Origin: Flavobacterium frigidimaris
Lineage (GTDB): Bacteria > Bacteroidota > Bacteroidia > Flavobacteriales > Flavobacteriaceae
NCBI GenBank assembly: GCA_900129595.1
Contig: FQWG01000020.1
Span: 47,197 to 111,196, forward strand
Direction: 5' to 3'
DNA length: 64,000 nt
Below are positions 1 to 7,660 of the stretch, piece by piece; positions within the stretch are counted from its first letter, which is position 1; the number at the start of each line of letters is the position of its first letter. A program made the translations under genes and the position numbers. The notes under the pieces are model-generated. The model saw nothing but the letters and a program-made list of their open reading frames with translations. It had not been told where the DNA came from and made no database searches.

Positions 1-578
1 AAATTGGGCGTTTAACATTCTATTTTTCTTTTCAGTTTGGAAGTCCGGAGACACCAACTATTTTATTACTTTAAATGCGAATCATAGTTTTTGTTTCAAT
101 CCTTAATCTGATTGCAATTCTGACTTTGAACTATGCCTTTTCTAAAATCATTTTTATTAAAACTTGTTAATGCCAGAACTGTCGTTAGGCCAACAATCAA
201 AATTTTTAGTTTATATACGTCAATCATAATTCAAAAAATTATTTATTGAGATTTACTTTACACTTTTATCTTTAGCCAATGTTAAAGTTCATAATCCAAT
301 CTTTAATTAAAACAACATTGGCCCTGATATTTTGAAGCTGTTTTCTTTCCTTCTGCTATTTTCAAAGTTATCATGTGATGTTATAATAGCATTTACGTAA
401 TTGGATTGCTTTTGGTTTTAAAAAAATGAAAAAAAAGTAATATTTTTTTTGAATGCCTTATTTTACTAGGTTTTAGCCTGTTAAAAATTTTACGTTTTTC
501 ACAAAAAAATAAATTATCTTTATCTCAAAGTATAAAATTGTATACTAAATTTTTGTTTAAGCTTAAAAATCCAAATCT
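1..578. other. Intergenic region before the first sigma factor gene
   Basis: Very AT-rich gap with no long reading frame. It holds one doubtful 43-codon minus-strand ORF (96-227, listed separately) and a spaced inverted repeat, GCCAATGTT at 275-283 and AACATTGGC at 314-322. Close to the sigma gene, TATCTTTA around 505-515 resembles a Bacteroidota -7 element. I recognise nothing else. Confidence 0.5.
96..227 (-). CDS. Possible small secreted peptide (43 aa)
   Basis: The minus strand reads ATG at 227-225 to TGA at 98-96. The product begins with a Lys-containing stretch and a hydrophobic core (KLKILIVGLTTVLALTSF), then a short polar tail with one cysteine, which looks like a signal sequence plus a short mature peptide. 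An in-frame stop lies two codons upstream, so this ATG is the only possible start. There is no clear ribosome binding site, which is common in Bacteroidota. It is too short to trust from sequence alone and may be chance. Confidence 0.25.
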   Translation of the reverse strand: MIDVYKLKILIVGLTTVLALTSFNKNDFRKGIVQSQNCNQIKD

Positions 579-1109
579 ATGAGTCAAGATGAGTTGTTAG
601 TTTTAATTTACAAGAAAGACGAAAGAGCTTTTACCCATTTGTACGATATGTACTCGAAAAGTTTATTTTCGGTCATTAACGTCCTGATCAAAAACCGTGA
701 AGAAGCAGAAGATGTTTTGCAGGAAGTTTTTGTCAAAATCTGGAAAAACATAGATTCATATAACGAAGGAAAAGGCCGATTTTACACCTGGATCCTTAAT
801 ATTGCCAGAAATACGTCTATTGATAAATTAAGATCCAAAAATTTTAATAACAGTCAAAAAAACCTTTCTTCAGATAATTTCGTAAATCTGTTAGACGACA
901 GTAATAAACTTACTAATAGAATTGATACAATTGGAATTCAGGAATTTGTCAAAAAATTAAAACCAAAATGTATCGAGATTATAGATTTATTATTTTTTAA
1001 AGGATATACCCAACAAGAAGCTTCAGAAGAATTGGCAATGCCATTGGGGACTATCAAAACGCAAAACAGAAACTGTATTAACGATCTACGTAATTATTTG
1101 AAAATATAA
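579..1109 (+). CDS. ECF RNA polymerase sigma factor (SigK-like)
   Basis: Extracytoplasmic-function sigma factor of 176 aa, the normal size. Region 2 covers about residues 17-85, with the acidic helix REEAEDVLQEVF that binds core polymerase and the Trp/Ile-rich -10 recognition part. Region 4 covers about 120-172 and includes the helix-turn-helix GYTQQEASEELAMPLGTIKT. Its stop codon shares one base with the ATG of the next gene (TAATG). That gene is an RskA-type anti-sigma factor, so this is a classical sigma/anti-sigma pair in which the sigma factor is held at the membrane until a signal arrives. Target genes are not evident. Confidence 0.93.
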   Translation: MSQDELLVLIYKKDERAFTHLYDMYSKSLFSVINVLIKNREEAEDVLQEVFVKIWKNIDSYNEGKGRFYTWILNIARNTSIDKLRSKNFNNSQKNLSSDNFVNLLDDSNKLTNRIDTIGIQEFVKKLKPKCIEIIDLLFFKGYTQQEASEELAMPLGTIKTQNRNCINDLRNYLKI

Positions 1110-1897
1110 TGGAAGCACAAGAATATATAGAATCAGGAATTCTGGAATTATATGTTTACGGTTTATTGACCGAAACTGAAAATCTGGAAATAGCCGAAGT
1201 GGCAAAGAAAAATCCCGAAGTCGATCAGGAAATTATCGCGATAGAAAAAGCAATTGTAGCTTTGTCATCAAGCTTCTCTCCTTTTCACTCGGTAGCAAAT
1301 TTCGAGAAGATAAAAGCCCGATTAGAATTGAAACATGGCAAAGTAGTCGATCTGAAACCAGCGTCAAACTGGTCTCAATATGTGGGCTGGGCTGCTGCTG
1401 TACTATTGCTTTTGGGTCTTGGATATCAAACTCTTGAACTTACAAAAACAAAAGAAGCAATTGCAACTGTTGGTACTGAGAAGAATAAAATCGAGAGAGA
1501 TTATGCTTTCCTGGATCAGCAAAATAAGGAAACAGAGAAAAACCTAACCATTGTTAGGGATATCAAAAATACTGGTGTAACACTTGGTGGTCAGGCTGTT
1601 TCTCCAAATTCATTTGCAAAAGTGTATTGGAACAAACAGACTAAGACAACTTATATTGATGCTGCCGGTTTACCAACTCCTCCAAAAGGAATGGTGTATC
1701 AGGTATGGTCCCTAAAATTAAGCCCTGTCCTTACGCCAACAAGCATAGGTTTACTGGATAATTTTGAAGGAAACAGTCAAAAGATATTTGCTGTAAGCCA
1801 AACAGATTCTGCAGAAGCATTTGGAATTACACTTGAGCCTGCGGGAGGAAGTTTAACTCCAACAATGACGCAATTGTATACTTTAGGAAAAGTTTAA
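1109..1897 (+). CDS. Anti-sigma factor, RskA type
   Basis: Membrane anti-sigma factor of 262 aa, translationally coupled to the upstream ECF sigma gene by a one-base overlap. The N-terminal cytoplasmic part (about 1-85) would bind the sigma factor. One transmembrane helix lies around 88-106 (YVGWAAAVLLLLGLGYQ), followed by a predicted short coiled stretch (about 110-150). The C-terminal extracytoplasmic RskA domain ends in the characteristic run EPAGGSLTPTMTQLYTLGKV. By analogy with RskA, the outer domain is expected to respond to a signal or to regulated proteolysis. The signal is unknown. Confidence 0.9.
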   Translation: MEAQEYIESGILELYVYGLLTETENLEIAEVAKKNPEVDQEIIAIEKAIVALSSSFSPFHSVANFEKIKARLELKHGKVVDLKPASNWSQYVGWAAAVLLLLGLGYQTLELTKTKEAIATVGTEKNKIERDYAFLDQQNKETEKNLTIVRDIKNTGVTLGGQAVSPNSFAKVYWNKQTKTTYIDAAGLPTPPKGMVYQVWSLKLSPVLTPTSIGLLDNFEGNSQKIFAVSQTDSAEAFGITLEPAGGSLTPTMTQLYTLGKV

Positions 1898-1921
1898 AAA
1901 TAAACTTAGCATAAAACCCAC

Positions 1922-1957
1922 AACGCATATTAATTTATTTTAATGTGCGTTTTTTTA
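1922..1957 (+). terminator. Rho-independent terminator after the anti-sigma gene
   Basis: A 12-bp stem (1922-1933 with 1940-1951, one G-U pair) closes a 6-base loop and runs into a T tract ending at 1957. It ends the sigma/anti-sigma operon. Confidence 0.85.
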
Positions 1958-2003
1958 TTATTTTTAATTAGAATAACTTACTATTAACCCAACCAATAAA
2001 TCC

Positions 2004-2381
2004 ATGAACGGAACTTTACTTTTACGAATTGCAGTTGCTATTATTCTCCTCACCCATTCTATTTTTGGAATTTTCGATAACGGAATTAATGATTTTGGTA
2101 ATTTGTATTTAAACCAAATTGGATTTGCTCCTTTTGGAGTTTTTATAGCCTGGTCTATTAAAGTATCTCATATAATTGCCGCTGTACTTTTAGTATTGAA
2201 TAAGTATATTAAACTGGCAGGTTTTGTAACGATCTTTGTTCTCCTCATGGGAATTATTCTCGTTCATTTTCAGGAGGGCTGGTTTGTTGTTGGCGGCGGC
2301 CGAAATGGTGTCGAATATAACTTTTTACTGATTATAGTTTTATTGGCCATTATGTATCCTGATGGATATAAGAAAGTATAA
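2004..2381 (+). CDS. DoxX-like small integral membrane protein
   Basis: Protein of 125 aa made almost entirely of four hydrophobic segments (about 3-22, 42-65, 69-88 and 100-118). The size and the layout, including the GGGRNGVEYNFLL turn before the last helix, fit the DoxX family of four-helix membrane proteins. Family members have been linked to redox and respiratory functions, but no specific role can be read here. It follows a terminator, so it is probably transcribed on its own. Confidence 0.7.
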   Translation: MNGTLLLRIAVAIILLTHSIFGIFDNGINDFGNLYLNQIGFAPFGVFIAWSIKVSHIIAAVLLVLNKYIKLAGFVTIFVLLMGIILVHFQEGWFVVGGGRNGVEYNFLLIIVLLAIMYPDGYKKV

Positions 2382-2416
2382 ATTGAATTGATTATTAATT
2401 ATAAAAATAACCTCTG

Positions 2417-3478
2417 ATGCCTGCTGACAATCGCTATATTTCTTTGAATCAAATTATCGTACTGTTTTTCCTTCTTATCTCAACCTTTGCTTTTGCACAG
2501 GAACCACACAGTTATATAAATGATTATGATTATTTAAATAAAAATACCAAAGGAGTAAAAAAAATAACGGTCAAAGAAAATGATACAATTCAGGAACAGC
2601 ATTATTTTAATAACAAGGGACTGATTTATTTTTTCCTAAAAAATAGACTAAATCACGTCGGCTATTTTAAGTATGACAAAAAAAACAGACTTATTAAAAA
2701 AATAAATGCATACGCTATTCAGGGCTTTAGTTGCGAAGAAATAAAATATTCGGATAAATCAACACAACTTTTTTCGTATTTAACTGAAGACGAAAAAGAA
2801 CTTCAATTAGAAAAAGATAAATATCTGGAAAATAAATCAAAAGGAATAGAATATACTATTGTTGGCCAGGATACTATTAGTATTGATGATGCCTATTCGG
2901 TAGTTACATCCGACGAGGAATACTATAAATACAAAAAAGAAATTGAAGGAATTAAAGATACAACTGCATTGCTAAATACTCAAAGTTTAAAAAAATTAAT
3001 TAACCAACCAAAATATCTGGATTTTTCGATTGAATACGATAGTAAGCTTCGTCCTTTAAATGAAAATTTTTTTGACTCCAGAAATACTGTTACTTCAGTA
3101 CATACTTTTTCCTACTTACCTGATAAAATAATAAATAAGTACAAAACAGACATGATTGGAATGGGAGAAATAATTATAACGTTTGATGAACATAAAAAAA
3201 TTATTAGCGAAAAAGAAGGAAGTAAAAATTTAAAGTATAAATATAAAGACCAGCATTGTATCGAAAAAAGTGAATTTAAAAATGATACACTTTTGAATAC
3301 AACAACATACCATTACGACAACAATCTTTTATCAGAAAGTATATATCGTAATTTAGAAGATGGAAATGTCTATTTTTCTAATTATAAATATAATAGTAAA
3401 AATTTAATCACTGAAATAATATTTCGTTCTCAACAATTTCGATGCGTTTATAAGTACGAATATGAATATTACAAATAA
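2417..3478 (+). CDS. Secreted protein with degenerate YD-like repeats, function unknown
   Basis: Protein of 353 aa, rich in Lys, Asn and Tyr, with a signal peptide (hydrophobic residues about 11-27, probable cleavage after FAFA). I recognise no named family. The mature part contains strand-turn units such as YDKKNRLIKKI, YDSKLRPLNENF, YHYDNNLLSESIY and YKYNSKNLITEIIF, which resemble YD/RHS-type beta repeats in loose form. It may be a small beta-rich cell-surface or periplasmic protein. It lies 35 bp after the DoxX-like gene and 20 bp before the DUF3667 gene. Confidence 0.6.
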   Translation: MPADNRYISLNQIIVLFFLLISTFAFAQEPHSYINDYDYLNKNTKGVKKITVKENDTIQEQHYFNNKGLIYFFLKNRLNHVGYFKYDKKNRLIKKINAYAIQGFSCEEIKYSDKSTQLFSYLTEDEKELQLEKDKYLENKSKGIEYTIVGQDTISIDDAYSVVTSDEEYYKYKKEIEGIKDTTALLNTQSLKKLINQPKYLDFSIEYDSKLRPLNENFFDSRNTVTSVHTFSYLPDKIINKYKTDMIGMGEIIITFDEHKKIISEKEGSKNLKYKYKDQHCIEKSEFKNDTLLNTTTYHYDNNLLSESIYRNLEDGNVYFSNYKYNSKNLITEIIFRSQQFRCVYKYEYEYYK

Positions 3479-3498
3479 AGATTAAAATACCAAATGCA

Positions 3499-4224
3499 AT
3501 GGAAATAACCTGTAAAAACTGTCAGCAGCATTATACTGGAAATTACTGCAATAATTGCGGCCAGCCAGCAGATACACATAAAATAAACGCGCATTATTTA
3601 TGGCATGATATTCAGCACAGTTTGTTGCATTTTGATGCGGGAATTCCCTATTCTATAAAACAATTATTTACAAGACCAGGACATTCTATCCGCGAATTTA
3701 TTGAAGGAAAACGCGTGAGACATTTCAAACCTTTGTCTTTGGTGACGGTTTTGGCTGCATTTTATGGTTTTTTATACCATTATTATCACCTCAATTTATT
3801 TAAGGTTAATGAAGCTGATTTAAATCTAAATGATTTTAATGAATGGAATGCTACTCATTTTGCCTGGACCACCATTGCTACTATACCTTTATATACTATT
3901 GGAACCTATATTGTTTTTAGAAAACAAGGCTATAATTTTTTCGAACTTTTTGTCCTCAATACATTCAAAGCTTCACAAAGGCTATTTGCTCAAATTTTAA
4001 TATTTCCATTATTGCTGTATTTCAATGGAACGCCTCATATGCAACAGATTTTGAATTTAATGTATATAATAGGCGTCATATTAATTTTCTGGACTAATCT
4101 CCAGTTCTTTAATAAAATGTCAAAAACAAAAGCATTCTTGTTGTCTATAGTAAGTCATCTTATTTTTCTGGTTTGTTTTTTAATCGTAACGGCTATTGTG
4201 CTTGTTATGACAGGAAGACTTTAA
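3499..4224 (+). CDS. DUF3667 family zinc-ribbon membrane protein
   Basis: Protein of 241 aa. The N-terminus carries a zinc ribbon with Cys5, Cys8, Cys17 and Cys20 (CKNC, CNNC). A conserved amphipathic region with RPGHSIREFIEGKRVRHFKP follows, then about four transmembrane helices (near 80-100, 120-140, 160-200 and 210-235). This layout is that of DUF3667, a Bacteroidota family of unknown function. It is followed at once by a strong terminator. Confidence 0.85.
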   Translation: MEITCKNCQQHYTGNYCNNCGQPADTHKINAHYLWHDIQHSLLHFDAGIPYSIKQLFTRPGHSIREFIEGKRVRHFKPLSLVTVLAAFYGFLYHYYHLNLFKVNEADLNLNDFNEWNATHFAWTTIATIPLYTIGTYIVFRKQGYNFFELFVLNTFKASQRLFAQILIFPLLLYFNGTPHMQQILNLMYIIGVILIFWTNLQFFNKMSKTKAFLLSIVSHLIFLVCFLIVTAIVLVMTGRL

Positions 4225-4236
4225 TTATAAATCCCT

Positions 4237-4269
4237 AAAAAAGAAAATAATAAACTATTTTCTTTTTTT
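4237..4269 (+). terminator. Terminator after the DUF3667 gene
   Basis: A 13-bp stem AAAAAAGAAAATA (4237-4249) pairs with 4256-4268 around a 6-base loop. It separates the DUF3667 gene from the arsenic operon. Confidence 0.75.
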
Positions 4270-4279
4270 ATCACAATCT

Positions 4280-4299
4280 ATATCGTAATATTGCAATAT
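4280..4299. promoter_or_regulatory. Probable ArsR operator
   Basis: The 20-bp imperfect palindrome ATATCGTAATATTGCAATAT sits 12 bp before the arsR start codon. ArsR repressors usually bind such dyads in their own promoter, so autorepression relieved by arsenite is expected. A TTG at 4291 inside it is in frame with arsR but would not be the start if this is the operator. Confidence 0.6.
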
Positions 4300-4311
4300 A
4301 AAAATATAACA

Positions 4312-4644
4312 ATGGGAGCTACAAAATCAGATCATTTTACAGAGAGCCAAAATGAGTTGGCTATTTTAACGAAAGCTTTAGGTCATCCTGCACGAATTGC
4401 TATAATAGAATATTTACTAAAAGTAAATGCATGTATTTGCGGTGATATTGTAAACGAACTGCCACTTTCTCAGCCTACGGTTTCCCAGCATCTAAAAGAG
4501 CTTAAAAACGCTGGATTGATAAAAGGAAATATTGAAGGAAATGCCATTTGTTATTGTATTAACGAAGTTGGTTTTGAGAAAATCAAAGTTTTCTTTACTC
4601 AAATAGACCTTCATTTAGTAAAAAGAAAAAACGAGTGTTGTTAA
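4312..4644 (+). CDS. arsR: ArsR family arsenic-responsive repressor
   Basis: Winged-helix repressor of 110 aa from the ATG at 4312. I preferred this start over an upstream in-frame TTG (4291) because the TTG lies inside the likely operator. The recognition region is SQPTVSQHLKELKNAGLI, with the wing following. A CxC pair (ACICGD) stands where many ArsR proteins bind As(III), and the protein ends in NECC, giving more thiol ligands. As first gene of the ars operon it should repress the downstream genes and release on binding arsenite. Confidence 0.9.
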   Translation: MGATKSDHFTESQNELAILTKALGHPARIAIIEYLLKVNACICGDIVNELPLSQPTVSQHLKELKNAGLIKGNIEGNAICYCINEVGFEKIKVFFTQIDLHLVKRKNECC

Positions 4645-4662
4645 TTATTAAAATAAATTATT

Positions 4663-5136
4663 ATGAAACTTTCAGAAATTAAAAAAATACTTGCTACTGT
4701 TGAAGCTGTAAATTTTCAACTTCCTGACGGAAAATTTGTTCCGGAATATTTTCACGTCGCCGAAGTAGGTTTGGTTACAAAGAACTTTATTGATTGCGGA
4801 GGAGTAGTTCGTAAAGAAACTGTTGTAAATTTTCAGCTTTGGGATGCCAATGATTATGAGCATCGCTTAAAACCTCAAAAATTAATTCATATCATAACAC
4901 TTTCAGAAAAAGTGTTAGGAATTGAGGATTTTGAGATCGAAGTTGAATATCAAAATACTACTATTGGCAAATATGATTTAGATTTTAATGGGAAAGATTT
5001 TTTACTCTTAAATAAAACTACAGCTTGTTTAGCTCAGGATCAATGTGGAATTCCATCAGAAAAATCAAAACTTAAACTGACACAATTAAGTACAGACGAA
5101 GGTAATTCTTGTACGCCTGGCGGAAGCTGTTGTTAA
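4663..5136 (+). CDS. DUF6428 family protein of the arsenic operon
   Basis: Protein of 157 aa, 18 bp after arsR. The body (about 1-115) is a soluble domain without recognised motifs. The last 36 residues are cysteine-rich: Cys122, Cys128, Cys150 and a terminal Cys156-Cys157 pair, with Cys45 in the body. DUF6428 proteins are found in bacterial arsenic operons but have no known function that I am aware of. A thiol tail of this kind suggests metalloid binding, perhaps passing As(III) to the exporter as ArsD does elsewhere; that is inference, since there is no ArsA here. Confidence 0.75.
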   Translation: MKLSEIKKILATVEAVNFQLPDGKFVPEYFHVAEVGLVTKNFIDCGGVVRKETVVNFQLWDANDYEHRLKPQKLIHIITLSEKVLGIEDFEIEVEYQNTTIGKYDLDFNGKDFLLLNKTTACLAQDQCGIPSEKSKLKLTQLSTDEGNSCTPGGSCC

Positions 5137-5153
5137 ATCTAAAAGCTTACAAA

Positions 5154-5783
5154 ATGTCGAATCACAATATATTATTCCCCGAAATTCAATCTTTAGTTCA
5201 GTCTTTTGATTTCACAGCGATTTCTGAAGATCGTAAAGATATCCTCCAGCTTTTTATTGATTTTGTTCAGCAAAAGTCTGATCATCATCAGGAAATCAGA
5301 TTGAATCTAATTTGCACGCATAATTCCAGACGAAGCCATTTGGCTCAGGTTTGGGCGCAAACGGCTGCCTACTATTACGGAATTCAAAATGTTTTTTGCT
5401 ATTCCGGCGGAACTGAGGCAACTGCTTTATATCCTAAAGTTGCCGAAACATTAGTACAATCAGGTTTTAAAATCATGAAGTTATCAGAAAATAATAATCC
5501 TGTTTATGCTATAAAATTTGCAGGGAATCATGCTCCAATCGTAGGTTTTTCTAAAACTTATGATGATGATTTTAATCCCGAAAATGAATTTGCCGCCATC
5601 ATGACTTGCTCACAGGCAGATGGTGGCTGTCCTTTTATTGCAGGAGCCGAGAAAAGAATTGCGATAACATATGACGATCCAAAAGCTTTTGATAATACAG
5701 ACCAACAATCAGAGAAATACAATGAAAGAAGTGTGCAAATCGCAGCCGAAATGTTTTATGTTTTCTCTCAAATAAAAAAATAA
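5154..5783 (+). CDS. Arsenate reductase, thioredoxin-coupled low-MW phosphatase type
   Basis: Protein of 209 aa. The phosphatase loop CTHNSRRS (CX5RS) has its nucleophile at Cys54. Two further cysteines lie in MTCSQADGGCPF, followed by the YDDP general-acid motif. That three-cysteine pattern matches thioredoxin-linked ArsC rather than a simple tyrosine phosphatase. It would reduce arsenate to arsenite in the cytoplasm. About 45 residues precede the catalytic strand, more than in classical ArsC (about 130 aa). The ATG at 5154 is chosen; an upstream start at 5109 would overlap DUF6428. It ends one base before acr3. Confidence 0.88.
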   Translation: MSNHNILFPEIQSLVQSFDFTAISEDRKDILQLFIDFVQQKSDHHQEIRLNLICTHNSRRSHLAQVWAQTAAYYYGIQNVFCYSGGTEATALYPKVAETLVQSGFKIMKLSENNNPVYAIKFAGNHAPIVGFSKTYDDDFNPENEFAAIMTCSQADGGCPFIAGAEKRIAITYDDPKAFDNTDQQSEKYNERSVQIAAEMFYVFSQIKK

Positions 5784-5784
5784 A

Positions 5785-6846
5785 ATGTCTATAGATCATT
5801 GTCATCCCGTTGCGGGAAGAAAAAAGCTCAGTTTTCTGGATCGGTTTTTAACGCTTTGGATTTTTCTGGCTATGGCTGTTGGTATTGCTATTGGGTATTT
5901 TTTTCCGTCGAGCGGAAATTTCATCAATTCGTTTTCTAACGGAAGTACTAATATTCCGTTGGCTATTGGTTTAATTTTAATGATGTATCCTCCGCTAGCT
6001 AAAGTCGATTATGCTAAAATGGGAGAGGTTTTTAAAAACATAAAAGTACTAGGCGCTTCTCTTCTATTGAACTGGATTGTCGGCCCTATTTTGATGTTTG
6101 CTTTAGCGCTCTTATTCTTAAAAGAGTATCCTGACTACATGATTGGATTAATCTTAATTGGATTAGCACGCTGCATTGCCATGGTCGTCGTTTGGAATGA
6201 CCTCGCTGACGGAAACCGTGAATATGCCGCCGGATTAATTGCTTTAAACAGTATTTTTCAGGTTTTGCTTTATAGTGTTTATGCTTATATTTTTATAACG
6301 GTTTTGCCTCCTTACTTTGGATACACCGGCTTCAATGTTGACATAAGTATTTTTCAGATTGCAGAAAGTGTAGGGGTTTATTTAGGAATACCATTTGCGC
6401 TTGGTATTATTAGTCGGTTCGGATTAATGAAACTTAAGGGGAAAGATTGGTTTGAAAATAAATACATTCCTTTTATCTCTCCTGTCACTTTAATTGCTTT
6501 ATTATTTACTATTGTTCTTATGTTTAGCTTAAAGGGAGAATTGATTGTTGAAATTCCGATGGATGTTGTTCGCATCGCAGTTCCTTTGACGATTTATTTT
6601 GGATTAATGTTTGTCATTAGCTTTTTTACCGGAAAATATTTTGGTGCTGACTATTCTAAAAGTACTGCAGTCGCTTTTACTGCTACCGGAAATAATTTTG
6701 AATTGGCGATTGCTGTTGCTATTGGTGTTTTTGGTATTAACAGCGGTCAGGCCTTTACCGGCGTGATTGGGCCTTTAGTCGAAGTACCTGCTTTGATTGC
6801 CCTGGTCAATGTGGCTTTTTGGTTTAGAAAAAGATTTTTCTTTTAA
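5785..6846 (+). CDS. acr3: Acr3 family arsenite efflux transporter
   Basis: Inner-membrane protein of 353 aa with about ten transmembrane helices, the usual Acr3 size. Diagnostic segments are LARCIAMVVVWNDLADGN, with the conserved cysteine needed for arsenite transport, the TATGNNFELAIAVAIG helix, and LVEVPALIALVNVAFW near the C-terminus. It exports arsenite made by the reductase directly upstream. Start codons are packed (one base after the preceding stop), so the four genes form one operon. The far end has no obvious plus-strand terminator. Confidence 0.95.
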   Translation: MSIDHCHPVAGRKKLSFLDRFLTLWIFLAMAVGIAIGYFFPSSGNFINSFSNGSTNIPLAIGLILMMYPPLAKVDYAKMGEVFKNIKVLGASLLLNWIVGPILMFALALLFLKEYPDYMIGLILIGLARCIAMVVVWNDLADGNREYAAGLIALNSIFQVLLYSVYAYIFITVLPPYFGYTGFNVDISIFQIAESVGVYLGIPFALGIISRFGLMKLKGKDWFENKYIPFISPVTLIALLFTIVLMFSLKGELIVEIPMDVVRIAVPLTIYFGLMFVISFFTGKYFGADYSKSTAVAFTATGNNFELAIAVAIGVFGINSGQAFTGVIGPLVEVPALIALVNVAFWFRKRFFF

Positions 6847-6955
6847 TATCAGGTGCTTTCCAAGTTGCTAAGACCTGTTTGAGTCACTAATTTTATTTTA
6901 CAATCTTTACATTTTTTTTCTCAGTGCTCTGTTTTTATTAATAGTGCTGCAAAAA

Positions 6956-6979
6956 AAGGTTCAACATAAATTGAACCTT
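6956..6979 (-). terminator. Terminator of the minus-strand acidic protein gene
   Basis: AAGGTTCAA (6956-6964) pairs with 6971-6979 around a 6-base loop. On the minus strand it is followed by a run of seven T (6950s), the orientation needed for the gene ending at 7003. It may also help end acr3 transcripts. Confidence 0.7.
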
Positions 6980-7002
6980 CCTAGTATCAAAAAATCCTTT
7001 TA

Positions 7003-7512
7003 TCAGCTGTCTATTGTTATTACAACCGTATTATCTTTATTGATATATACAGTTAGTATACAATCAGTTATACATGCTCCCAGTATATAATCATAAACTG
7101 CAAATATATCCATTTCCTTATTCTTTTCTGGAATAAAATCAATAGTCATTAAGTCTAAAGCTGATAATAATTTTTCTTCGATGCTTAATTTTTTGTCTGC
7201 ATCCTGAATTAAATCAGCAATATCTTCTTCATCCAGCAATTTAACATGAAGATCTATATAATTTCGTGTTTCTCCTCCGGCTTTAAAATCTTCTATAAGA
7301 AGATCCGTGATATCCTGTTGATGAACTTTTAAATTTTCAATATAGTTTTCTACTTTTTCAAGTTCGTTTTTATCAACGTTTTTAAGTTGGGTGGAAATAG
7401 TTAATGCAATTTCGAATACTTTATTATCAAGTTCTATTTCTGTCACATAGTAACCGCCTCCTGTTTTTTCTAAGTCACTATTTTTAAAATATTTTTTTAA
7501 ATTTTCGCTCAT
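7003..7512 (-). CDS. DUF2004-like acidic cytoplasmic protein
   Basis: Start set at the ATG at 7512 (MSENLKKYF), giving 169 aa; a start nine codons upstream is also open. The protein is acidic, soluble and without a signal peptide. The opening (KKYFKNSDLEKTGGGYYVTE), the ELDNKVFEI strand and the central helices with YIENL and YIDLHVKLLDEED resemble DUF2004 proteins, a small family of unknown function. I am only moderately sure of that match. It is monocistronic, with its own terminator on one side and the ccsBA terminator on the other. Confidence 0.6.
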   Translation of the reverse strand: MSENLKKYFKNSDLEKTGGGYYVTEIELDNKVFEIALTISTQLKNVDKNELEKVENYIENLKVHQQDITDLLIEDFKAGGETRNYIDLHVKLLDEEDIADLIQDADKKLSIEEKLLSALDLMTIDFIPEKNKEMDIFAVYDYILGACITDCILTVYINKDNTVVITIDS

Positions 7513-7600
7513 TTTTCTCTTTTTTATTAGCAAATGCAAAAATACATAAAAATAGTCATTTTCTTACTTTTAAAACATTAAGAAATTGATCATTAAATAT

Positions 7601-7636
7601 AAAAAAAGGTTCAACTATGACGGTTGAACCTTTTTT
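7601..7636 (-). terminator. Terminator of ccsBA (works in both orientations)
   Basis: A 14-15-bp stem, AAAAAAAGGTTCAAC (7601-7615) with GTTGAACC plus T run (7623-7636), closes a 7-base loop. It lies just past the ccsBA stop codon. The stem core GGTTCAAC echoes the neighbouring terminator at 6956. Confidence 0.85.
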
Positions 7637-7660
7637 GTGAATTAATAAAACTCTTTTTAT

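Noticed and set aside
6956..7636. Two similar GGTTCAA stems considered as CRISPR or a repeat pair
   Set aside because: They are two separate terminators at gene ends; only two copies and no spacer pattern.
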